From: Diphasiastrum complanatum
Lineage: Eukaryota > Streptophyta > Lycopodiopsida > Lycopodiales > Lycopodiaceae
Direction: 5' to 3'
DNA: 64,000 nucleotides
Assembly (NCBI GenBank): GCA_029204225.1
Contig: CM055108.1
Coordinates: forward strand, 5,831,599 to 5,895,598
Every line of letters begins with the position of its first letter. The first letter of the stretch is position 1. Below the pieces are notes generated by a model that ran no database searches, was not told the origin of the DNA, and saw only the letters and a list, made by a program, of their open reading frames with translations. Made by a program: the position numbers and the translations under genes. Of this stretch, positions 55,006 through 64,000 are shown one piece after another.

Positions 55006-56600
55006 CGTGTGTGAGACTTCAGAGCGATGGTTTGGCAGCACAGATCGAAAAATGCTAATCTTTGGTTATTCAAATAGGCTCAAGAAAGGAGTGAAAGTAT
55101 TCAAGGGATCAAAAGGGTATGGGGAAGGGGAATTGGGAGGGTGCTGGGGCTGGCTATTATATATAAACTTCCAAAAGTTTGTGAGTTGAGGATTAATGTC
55201 CTATGGTTTAGGTCATGTGTTGGACTCCATTAATCTTATCCTTGACTCTTATGACTGAGAGTGCAGTAGGACCCCACCCTTAGGATCCATCGATGGAGCA
55301 TTCATGATGCATGTTGTGATCATTCCTTCATTGCCATGGAAGCTTTTCAAATTTCTAGAGTTGCATGAGGGTGGGGCCTTGCACACACCCTCGGCTACGC
55401 ATAGGCTGATCCCTAAGGGAGAATACAACCAAATGTGAATTCACAAATGCTTGCAACCTACAACAATATGATCTCTCCCTAAGTGACCACATCGCTCAAG
55501 GCTTGTGAATGTGCATAATGACCTTTCAAATTGAAGGGTCTACTGTGATTTTAACTTTCACCTTACGATGCATGTTTCAAGACTACTTGTCAATCAAAAA
55601 ATGTAAGAAGATTCCAGTCGAGTCTAAACACAATAGTAGTATTTTTAGATGGAATTTTTTTAGATCTCCTACGAAATTTGGCTTTCCTAATTCACCTATA
55701 AGTGCAAGGGTAATATTTTGCCTTTACTTCAAATTCAAATAGGCGTCTTACATACAAATGTGCTTGCAAATGCCAAGCAATTATAGAAATACGAATATGA
55801 ACTTATGAGTCCCATGCCAAACTTTAAGGTGAAAAAGACATCTCAGAGGAACCATGGTGATTTATATGACAAAATGGAGGAAAATGTAATAAAAGTGCAA
55901 AATGATGACATTTTCTTTGAGAAAAAAACCACACTGGTTTCTACAACACAATCAAAAAATGTAAAATGGACTAGGTATCGTTCATCCGGAGGTGGGCTAC
56001 TGCGTGTAGTAGGCTGAGGTGCGGGAGCGGTGAATACTACTACAAGTTGTAGCCCCTCTTCAAATTAATGATAGATTATGTAGCAGGAGAGAGATAGACA
56101 GTCAAGATTTAAATCTGTTAGCAGCCTGCACTATGGAACATAATGGATCTTCTCTCAACCAATGGCATAATGCCACATGTCCGTCATCACTGCTCACGAC
56201 TGCTACGTTATAAAGAAACATAGAATATTGGAATGGTTTAAAAAAAACCCAGAAAGGTCATGAAAAAAAATAAAATAGCCTCGTTATTATGTCGCCGTGG
56301 ACAAGCCATTTTGTCTAGCTCATTGCCCACCTTGAAAATTAGGCTAGAAGTTGAACATTCTAAGTTAAGCAATTTGAGGAGCAAAATAGGCGTGGCATCC
56401 CCTTGGAGGCTGGGACCCCCTTCTTTAGTACTTATCCATCCATCTCATCAATCCATCCATATTCCAACTTCCAACGTCATCCTACTGGCCAGGCCTCCCC
56501 TTCCTTCCAGGTGGTGGCTGGCGGCAATCGATGTGCGACTGCGATATTTCTGTTCGTCGTTGCCACATGAGAACGGGTCGTCATGTGTCCATTCTCGGTG
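55006..56600. other. Intergenic DNA and upstream flank of host gene 2
   Basis: No transposon domain. TGACCTTTCAAATTGAAGGGTC near 55518 is palindromic and recurs in similar form near 58748. From about 56420 the sequence resembles the flank of host gene 1. Confidence 0.45.
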
Positions 56601-56669
56601 GCCTGCAGACTATAGGGAGAGATAGGTTTCTTACAGTCTCTCATCACTCTCTCTGATCTCGCTCTCTAC

Positions 56670-56708
56670 ATGGCGAAGCTGATCGGGATCGGCTCTACTG
56701 TGTACTAG
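56670..56708 (+). promoter_or_regulatory. Upstream ORF in the 5' leader of host gene 2
   Basis: ATG at 56670 encodes MAKLIGIGSTVY then TAG, ending 68 nt before the main ATG. A TATA-like CTATAGG at about 56610 would place transcription start near 56640, so it is probably transcribed. The aligned site in gene 1 is ATC, so gene 1 lacks it. Confidence 0.4.
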
Positions 56709-56776
56709 TAGTAAATGATCTGGAAACTGTGACTTAGTTTACTGGACGTTTTGCTGGGCATTGCAGAAATATTATA

Positions 56777-58032
56777 ATGGGTTCACTCATGGCCGGCTGG
56801 GACTCGCCAAGGCTGAGATCCAAAAAAAGTAGATGCTTCCTGAGCTAATTAACGCTGAATGGGTCATTTCCCTCTTGGAAATGTTGTCGAGAGTCAGATT
56901 TAGCAGGAAATGTAGAAAATTATTTTGGTCTGTGTGAGCTAGTTTACTGCATGTTTCAAGTCTGTGTGTGTCGATAAATCGATGATCTTCAGTTGGGTGC
57001 AGAAGTTTATTATGATCTTCTAGCTACTCAAAGAAGAATATAGGATTTCTTCTGTTCACCTTCGCGTGTAGATAAATATACGAACGTGGTTAAATATTTT
57101 GCTCATCACATTCCCATTTTTTGGCGCCTAGTAAAAGTCTTCATATGAGGAAGATCATTTTATGTTATGCTATGATCTCTTCGGATGTAATGTTTTGAGT
57201 AATTATTGAAGGCAGTAGTCCTCCTAGTAATATGAGATTTTGCAGTTGAACTCATATAGTTTACGTGTTAATCTTTCAGCCTTTGAAAAAAGCTCGTCGT
57301 TTACAAGAGATGAAATCAATCAGTACTGGAAGGATAAGCAACCTTCAGATGAAGAGAAATCGAAACAGATGTCCGAATTGGCTTCTTCCGAACCACAGAA
57401 TATTCCGACTACGGTTAGTTGCTAGTTATGGACGGAAACTATTCTTAAGAACAAATTTTATTGGTTATAATATTACATGTACATCCACTGGCCAAACAAT
57501 CTTTGCTGTGGTTTCTGCAGTCTGCTGTGATGGTTTCAGCTTTAGTTCTCTGATAGCAAGTAAGCGTTAGAAATTACTGTTTCATTTCAGTCTTTTGGAA
57601 TGCTTTGCTTGAAAATGGTCCGTGTCACAGGCTGGAGCTCAAGTCCAGAAATGGAACTCATTTCACGGTGTCAGTGAAGTACGACATGACATTCCTAACA
57701 CAAACAGCAATGACTGGTAAGTTGATTTTGTATACTCAAGATTTGCTCTTCGCTGAATAGCAGATCACGGTTTCAGGTCCATGCTTCCAGCTTACAAGAG
57801 AATTTTGAACCTCAATTTTACTGAAACTGGGAACATGTTTGCTGCTGCTAGGTGGAAGAAGACAAACTATGCCTACCTCAATGATCGACCGGATGAATCA
57901 TTTAATACCAAGAGAAACAACTCTAAGTTTTTGGCCCAAATCCATGCTGGGGAAATCTATCCCGTCGTGCTCAACTACAGCAAATCCATGCCATCTTCCT
58001 CTACTTTCTCTCCATCTCCATCTGTGTTTTAG
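56777..58032 (+). CDS. Host gene 2: paralogue of host gene 1, four exons, about 150 aa
   Basis: Predicted exons are 56777-56828, 57280-57413, 57631-57716 and 57852-58032, GT-AG throughout, with phases 1, 0 and 2 identical to gene 1. The protein begins MGSLMAGWDSPRLRSKK, continues SSSFTRDEINQYWKDKQPSD and MSELASSEPQNIPTT, has AGAQVQKWNSFHGVSEVRHD, and the exon 3/4 joint gives NDWWKKTNYAYLNDRP. It ends SSSTFSPSPSVF. It keeps Trp in YWK where gene 1 has Arg, and its Ser/Pro tail is shorter. The order of conserved blocks in exons, introns and 5' flank shows common descent by duplication. No stop or shift disturbs either copy. Function unknown; the same tentative family comparison as for gene 1 applies, and the C-terminal WW..N-Y-LN-P block is the most conserved part. 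Confidence 0.82.
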
Positions 58033-58334
58033 AAATCATCAGCTCACACACACACATCACTCGATGCCCACTTTCTAAAACTCACGTGTCATGGGCGTAA
58101 TGGGTGTGTTAGATAGTGCTTATCCAAATGCAAGGTTGGTTGGGCCCCAAGGAAACTTCGACTTTTCTTACTTATTTGTCTATGTAATAACAGAACATGG
58201 AATTGTACTCTTTGACTTCAATGCATGGTTTATAGTTACTGTACATAGTAGTAACATCTACCAAGTTTTCTTTCCATAATACATATTAGTAACAGCTACC
58301 AACTTTTCTTTTGGTTGTAATCTTCAGAGAGTGG
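58033..58334. other. 3' flank of host gene 2
   Basis: A (CA)n-like ACACACACACATCAC at about 58047 follows the stop codon. Likely 3' UTR; poly(A) site not resolved. Confidence 0.4.
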
Positions 58335-58590
58335 GCCACACTAATGGATAATAGATGAATTGTATCAATAGATATCAAAAGAATCATAGATAAATTCGTT
58401 CAACTGATGGAGTTCACACTAATGGATAGTAGATGAATTGTATCAATGGATATCAGAAGAATTATAGATAAATTTCAACTGATGGAGTTCACACTAAAGT
58501 ATATAAATGAATTGTATTTATGGATATTAGACGAATTTGTGCAAATATGCGTTCTACATCAAATGATACTAGACGAATTGTAGTAATGGA
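58335..58590. repeat. Tandem repeat, unit about 70-90 bp, three to four decayed copies
   Basis: Repeated blocks CACACTAATGGATA, AGATGAATTGTATCAAT, GGATATCAGAAGAAT and CAACTGATGGAGTTCACACT recur in order, the last copies shortened. Confidence 0.8.
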
Positions 58591-59099
58591 ATAGAGGCTT
58601 GGCATTTGCAATCTCCAGTGTGCTTCAAAATAAGGCAAAATTTCTGCAAAGTTTCAATTGAAAGTCGGGCTGAAAAATTTGGACTCAGAGTTTTAAAATT
58701 ATCCTTTCAAACTTCAAGACAACGTGCATGACGTGTGAAATCTTATTACCTTTCAAATTGAAAGGTATCTTTGAACCATAAGCAACATATGAAACTTGTC
58801 ATAGGAGTCCGTCAATCTAAAGTGCAAACATGGTCAAACTCCAACCTTGATATTACATGAACGTTTACAAATATACTACATTGTACATCAATTGGCAAGC
58901 TAAACATGGAGCACGAGGGTTATGTACATCAATGTCCTAGTCAAGGTTCAAGCCTATGCTAGTCCAACTCCATCAAACAACTCTAGCCACACTCAACCCC
59001 CACTATGAAGGACAACCAAGTGTCAAGAACTAGTTGAAACACAATAAAAAATTGTACTTAACTCACCATGCACACTTGAGGATGAAAAATGCACAAGCT

Positions 59100-59200
59100 T
59101 TTAATGCCAGGTGCCCATCCAAGGGCGCATGTGAAGAGAGAGAGTGGTACTGCCACTCTCTCTCTTCACATGCGCCCTTGGATGGGCACCTGGCATTAAA
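59100..59200. repeat. Perfect inverted repeat, 48-bp arms, 5-nt loop
   Basis: Left arm 59100-59147 begins TTTAATGCCAGGTGCCCATC and ends GAGAGAGAGTGG; the loop TACTG is 59148-59152; the right arm 59153-59200 is its exact reverse complement. Pairing fails just outside (one extra A on the left). Transcribed in either direction it would fold into a long perfect hairpin, a possible small-RNA source. No coding role. Confidence 0.95.
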
Positions 59201-59499
59201 GCATGCGTCCATTCTAGTGAAAGACACCATGAATAACAAAGGACACAACCAAATTCCAAGTCCATTTTGGGTGTGGGGATCATAAGTGAGCTTGGATAGG
59301 GTGTTCTTTGTGTAAATTTTTTGTCGTCATTTTCTATGCACTTTAGTCCTAACTAATTATGGCTTCAAGACTTTCTTTTTGTTAACATTGTACCATATGG
59401 CTTGTATCAAAAGTGGTTCATAAAGGAATGGATTAACAGCCCCCCGGGGGGGGGGGGGGTGGCTTTTCCCTCTCTTTTCACACAATGTTCTACTTTAGG
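59201..59499. other. No gene; homopolymer C/G run
   Basis: CCCCCGGGGGGGGGGGGG lies at about 59441-59458. No domain or repeat family seen. Confidence 0.5.
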
Positions 59500-60330
59500 T
59501 GACATCATATGTGCATTAAATGGATACGAGTAGCATGGGGTGATCATCAATAAAATGTAAGAGAATATAGTACTTCTTCAGGTATTAGGGCATGCAGTGG
59601 GCCAAAGATATATGTGGCTTTAGCTCGATGAGCTTGGCCTTTAGGAAATTTTGATCTGCCATGTTTTTTAAAAATGCAACCCTCACAGGTTTGTTTGCTT
59701 AAGGACTTATTAATGTTTAAACTTGTGACAAGGTTGTTGCAAAACATATACTAAATTAAACCCATATGGAGATGTCCAAGGCATTGATACCATAGGCTAG
59801 TCTTGTCAACAATATGTGCCGTGTAGAGTGAGATTTTTATCTTGTAGATAATGGTACTCCTTGCTTTAAAATAGAGGTAGCCATCTCTAAAATATTTGAG
59901 TTATTGTCTTGGAAAAGACATTGATTATTGTTGAGGAAAATAGTACGTCCTTGATATGCAATTCTACTAATAAAATTATTTTGTCAAATTCAAAATGTAT
60001 AAGACATCTTCAATATGTCGAAATCTTCCATCCTCAAGATTGTCCCTTGGCCTTTGATCTTGTAAGAGCTAGAGTCTCCAAGACAAATGGAATTGCCATG
60101 CATGAAGAGCACATATTAATGCCCATATGTCATATGTTGAGCTGCACTTGGGTCAAGTGCACCTGAGTCAAAAACCAACATTGAGAATCAAAATTGTTGA
60201 TTGATTCAACTGTGAAAAACTCCTTGAGTGAAATTCCTGTCAAGAGTATCAGTAAGTAACTGGGAGGATTCTACAATCATTGATATCATGACCTTTCTTC
60301 TTGCATTAACTATGGAAGAGTTTGCCATGT
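59500..60330 (-). pseudogene. Ty1/copia protease and pre-integrase relic
   Basis: Right to left: protease-like DSGALDPSAAQHMT (about 60155-60110) and KIKGQGTILRMEDFDILK, then YQCLGHLHMG and, at about 59700, QTCEGCIFKKHGRSKFPKGQ, the integrase zinc-finger segment. Numerous stops and shifts. No LTR was found for this piece. Confidence 0.65.
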
Positions 60331-61780
60331 TGATGCTTTGACTTATCTTGCTAATATGGTTGCTATGTATGTTGAAATGAAGAAGCTCAATGATTGCATT
60401 CTTTTTGGGATTTGGATATTGCTTCTTTTTTTAATACAATGCAATTAATTTGTCAAATGTAGTAGAGCCTTTTGACTTCCTCCAAAAAATTTCTTCGAGA
60501 AGAATCAATGTGACCCGTTGAGAACGCTTTACACCATAGTATCCTTGCTAACAGCGGCAGGCATTACACCGTTAAAGCCAATGTGAGCTAAGAGTTTTAC
60601 AGGTGTAATGCCCTGATTTGAGATTATTCTCGTATTGGGCCTCTATTATGCCCATTGTCATGCAGTGATATTCAATCCTATGTTTCACTAGGCCACGATT
60701 CTTTCTTGAAATAAATACGGGTACTTTTTTTGGAAAGGTGATTTTTTTGTTCATAGGAGAAAGAATCGAGCCCTTTGAGCGATGCTTGATTGGTCTTGAG
60801 TAGGTTGTTTTAGACTTAGATTGCTACTTTTCATGCATCAAAATAGTATATTGAGTGCAATCTGAGAAATGTAGATGATTATTGTTTGCAGTGAGGAGAC
60901 ATCACTTGCTTGTGGCCATTGTAATGGCTATGCTGTTTTTTTTTTTTCATATTGGACCATAGATGCAGCCCATGTTTCTGGAACGTGATCCGCGTTAACC
61001 ATAAACATCCATCTCAGAGCTTGTGACAAAAACTTGAATCAACTGAACTTGCTCAACAGAATATGAGTACATTATATAGTGCCAACCCGAAAGCAAGCTT
61101 GTAATGTTGACTGTTTTCACTCCACACATTCTGGAACATTTTTGCAGTGGATCGCAATCCGCTGCAAAATTGTATTGGAATGGACTAATTATAGGAAATA
61201 CAAGGTCCTTATAAGGATTTTTCTTTTTTCAGAAAAAAAAAAAAATTGGAGTAGCCACAACAGGCTTCCTCTTACTAACTCAAGTCCAAATTCTATGTAA
61301 ACAAAGCAACAAACTCAAAATTTAACTTAAGGCTTATTGCCCAAGTCCAAACTACTAGACTAATCACAAAAGACTTTAGACAAAGAAAAATATTACTAAA
61401 AGTATAAGGTTGAAAGAGCCAATTACAAAGGTTCATCCTCTCACATAATTTCTAACCTACACGTGACAAGGTAATTTTTATGCATGTGTCCTTGTTGAAA
61501 TACTGCTGCTATCTATACTATCTTAGCCTTATCTTGTCCAATTTCTATGATCTGCATATATGAACAACTACTTCACGTTTGTCACAACTTGACAGAGCGT
61601 CTCTACTTTATTAGAGTGTCCCACCTTTGGACAAAACTTTAACTATGTAACAAGTTGGACAACCCCATTCTTTGAACTTTCATATGTTCCAATGGACAAA
61701 GGTTATAATCACAAACCAGAGTTTAGCCATGACACCTATATCCAGAGGATCCAAAAAAACAGTGCACTAATCAATCTTTG
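60331..61780. other. Intergenic DNA, no supported gene
   Basis: Poly(T) at about 60938 and poly(A) at about 61236. Short chance frames only. Confidence 0.45.
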
Positions 61781-62150
61781 GATGGCCTCCATAGATCAGT
61801 GACATTGCATTGCTCCACAAAGGTACTTGGCAGTCAAATAGCAAGTGCTCCAGTATTTCCTTTGTATAATTGCATAAAGGACATTCTTCTCTGCTACAAA
61901 GCTTCTTTTGAAAATAGGCAAGCCCTTGGTATTAACTCTCCAGAAAAACCACTTTCAATTGTCCACTTTACATTTTGTTGTAAAATTTAATCTGGGAGCC
62001 AAGTAGACCAATCATTCTTCATCTAACACTTAAAATTGTACCAGTCTTGCAAAAAGTGATGACCTCTGCACTTGCTAAATGCATCTTTGTGACCCAACAA
62101 AGGTTAGGTATTGCCTTGGGTACTTATCGTCCTGTTCATTTGGCCAACTT
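61780..62150 (-). pseudogene. LINE C-terminal zinc-finger (zf-RVT) relic
   Basis: The minus strand at about 61945-61830 reads YFQKKLCSREECPLCNYTKE then ILEHLLFDC, the typical CPLC...E...HLLF.C motif closing plant LINE ORF2. A stop precedes it and flanking frames are broken. It is far from, and need not belong to, the LINE relic at 9.6-10.3 kb. Confidence 0.6.
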
Positions 62151-62384
62151 TTATCATTTCTCATATGAATCAAATTTATGCAATGATTAGTTTCTTCTAG
62201 TACTTGTCCCATTTTATTGCCCAAACTAAGAATATGCTAGAAGTTATAATGGTGACCTCTTCGGTACATGCTAGGCATGATGAAGTTGGTCTAAGACTTC
62301 GTAGCTGGGCTCCCTAGGGTTGAAGATTGCAAATCTCCTTTGTTATGTCAGGTATTATTCTAGACATAACATTGATATATATTA

Positions 62385-62687
62385 ATGACTAATCTGTTCC
62401 CAATCTTCTTGATTTTGGAAGCTTTTTTTTAAAGACCCTGACAGTTACGAATGGAGCCACAACTGATCTAGAGCTGAATAATAAGGCCAAAGGCCAACCA
62501 TATAGTCTAAGTGTCACTAATGAATAAAAAAGGGCCCAAGGCCTGCTTATGCATAAAGTAAAGTAAATGTAAATGGACGTGACGAATGTAATGAGCCGAG
62601 TCCATAACTCTCCCCGGCACAAAAAAAAAGACCCAACTACCGAAAAGAAACTGGATCAAACAACAACAAGCCCTGGTGCATCAACAA
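62385..62687 (-). other. Possible 3' LTR start of the gypsy remnant to the right
   Basis: On the minus strand the coding remnant is followed by poly(T/A)-rich sequence, then GTGCCGGGGAGAGTTATGGA, which looks like a purine-rich PPT before an LTR. No second copy is in the window to confirm it. Confidence 0.3.
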
Positions 62688-63985
62688 CTAGAGCAGCATC
62701 TGATGTAGAGGAATCAACAAGTGCAGGAGGAGCACGATCCTAATCGCAAGTGATGGTGTATGATAAAAGACATCAATAGGCTCCCATGTGGCCTCCTCAA
62801 CAGGACGACCATCGAACTGGACCAAAAACTGAATCTGTCGGCAACATTGACTATGGTGAAGGCGAACCTGGTGAATGGCAGCTGGTAAGAAAGGGAACAG
62901 CTTAGGATCAACATCATGGTGACGAAGGGAACATCTCGGCCGCGTCATCTGAAAGCAAGCAATATGGAACAACCAGGAATGCCAAGGAACCAGAAGAAGA
63001 TCAACCAGCAACCAGGAATGCCAAGGTATCCGTAATGCCCAAGATAGCAGAGGATCAGCCCAAAAGATAGGGACATCATACCAAGGTATCCAAAAAGCCC
63101 GAGAAGGTAGAACTGCATCAGCAATGGGAAGCCAATAAGGAAACTGGAAAAGAGATAGACACTCATCGCGAATAGCCACATCATACACGTAACCATCAAC
63201 CATATGTGCAAACTCAATGATATAGGTGCCCCAAGAAAAGATAGCAACATCGGAAGACCAGCACCAAGGAGTAGGAACATAAGCAGAATGACAGGCACGC
63301 TGTAGTAGCATGGAAAAGCAAGCGATATGCCAGGAAACATGGATCATAAAGGGATCATCCTGACAAAGGATAGCTAAAATGGAGAAATGTGCACGAACAT
63401 GGTCAAAAGCCCAAGGTATCCATAAGGCCCATGAATGAGAAGTAGCAATGGCACACGGTACCTTCAATGCCCTATCACGAGAAGAGCAGCATGCCAAAAG
63501 CTCCAGAAGGTCCAAGAAATCAATGCATCATCTTAAAAGACATGATGCATAAAAACAATAGTAACAAATCTAGAAATAGTAGAGGCCTCAACTGAAAAAC
63601 TGTAGCCGAAAATCCCATCCAGAAAGACCTCATATGGACATACAAATCAGGATACACCAAAAACGGATGGAGAATCGGATGACCCATCGGAACTGGCCGC
63701 AAGTTTAATCCCAAAGTACACACCAGGCGCACAAGTGAGGAATAGAATAAATGCACTGGAACGAGAAACAGGATCACCAACATCAGTAGCAAGCATCGGA
63801 TCAATATCCACGTGTAGCTGGGAATGAGTATCAAAGCATATATGAGCAATACTGAAGTATATGGCGACAACATCCCCAAAAACTATCCAAGAGAGGAGAA
63901 GGAACTCTCTCAAGGTACTCTGATGGTCTCGGAAAACCAGAACAAAGTGGCAACTCAGCATCGGAGACCAAGCGATATGGTGCAA
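62688..63985 (-). pseudogene. 3' end of a gypsy polyprotein with chromodomain and internal duplications
   Basis: Near 62900-62760 the frame reads QFLVQFDGRPVEEATWEPID, the second half of an integrase-linked chromodomain (usual form VQWEGRPVEEATWEP). Before it lies WLFHIACFQM, equivalent to VFHVSCLK. Further right the frame stays open (to 63515, then in other frames to 63985) but consists of imperfect repeats of a WALWIPW-type motif and no integrase core can be recognised. The region appears to be built from repeated short segments (CCAAGGTATCC, CCAGGAATGCCAAGG). It continues past the window edge. Confidence 0.5.
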
Positions 63986-64000
63986 CCTGAAATGACGGGG

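Noticed and set aside
62945-63340. Hydrophobic 131-codon ORF that could be a membrane protein
   Set aside because: It overlaps the chromodomain-bearing frame and its hydrophobicity comes from the repeated sequence read in the wrong frame.

Overview
The window is flowering-plant nuclear DNA: a dense, nested deposit of LTR retrotransposons with only two recognisable host genes. Support for a plant comes from Ty1/copia and Ty3/gypsy (chromodomain) polyproteins, plant-type primer-binding sites (initiator Met tRNA, and an Asp-tRNA-like TGGCGCCGTTGCC), LINE relics, GT-AG introns in the host genes and long (CT/AG)n tracts. I cannot name the species. No tRNA, rRNA, CRISPR or prokaryotic feature was seen.

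Layout. 1-2.36 kb: minus-strand gag-protease polyprotein running off the left edge. 2.4-7.5 kb: plus-strand 3' half of a second element (A): a long broken ORF with a coiled coil, PPT and 3' LTR. 7.9-10.3 kb: a 33-36 bp minisatellite, a 220-bp duplication and a LINE relic. 10.3-14.7 kb: AT-rich DNA without a supported gene. 14.7-22.6 kb: a copia gag fragment broken by a minus-strand chromovirus (G), whose 3' LTR is split by a complete non-autonomous gag-only element (T, 15096-20661). 22.6-24.7 kb: gypsy gag-protease and copia RT relics. 25.5-26.7 kb: host gene 1. 29.3-35.5 kb: a full-length copia element (D) inside the LTR of an older copia. 36.2-36.8 kb: one chromovirus LTR next to (AG)n. 37-55 kb: a plus-strand gypsy (E) carrying element B (37860-46231) in its 5' LTR and element C (48698-54658) in its pol gene. 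56.7-58.0 kb: host gene 2, a paralogue of gene 1. 58.3-64 kb: tandem repeats, a perfect 48-bp-arm palindrome, a copia relic, a LINE zinc-finger relic and a chromodomain-bearing gypsy remnant.

The host genes are the functional core. Both have four exons with matching splice phases (phase 1, 0, 2) and encode about 163 and 150 residues. They lie in the same orientation 31 kb apart, with similar upstream and intron sequence, so they look like an old tandem duplication later pried apart by the transposons between them.

The most unusual mobile-element content is a pair of related pol-poor gypsy families (K/A/B, and T). They share Asp-type priming, multiple zinc knuckles with CX2CX3HX4C spacing, and long tandem-repeat arrays between the PBS and gag in T and B. 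K/A/B also has a coiled-coil 3' ORF seen in two independent copies. Insertion order follows from the nesting: E is older than B and C; G is older than T; the outer copia LTR is older than D.
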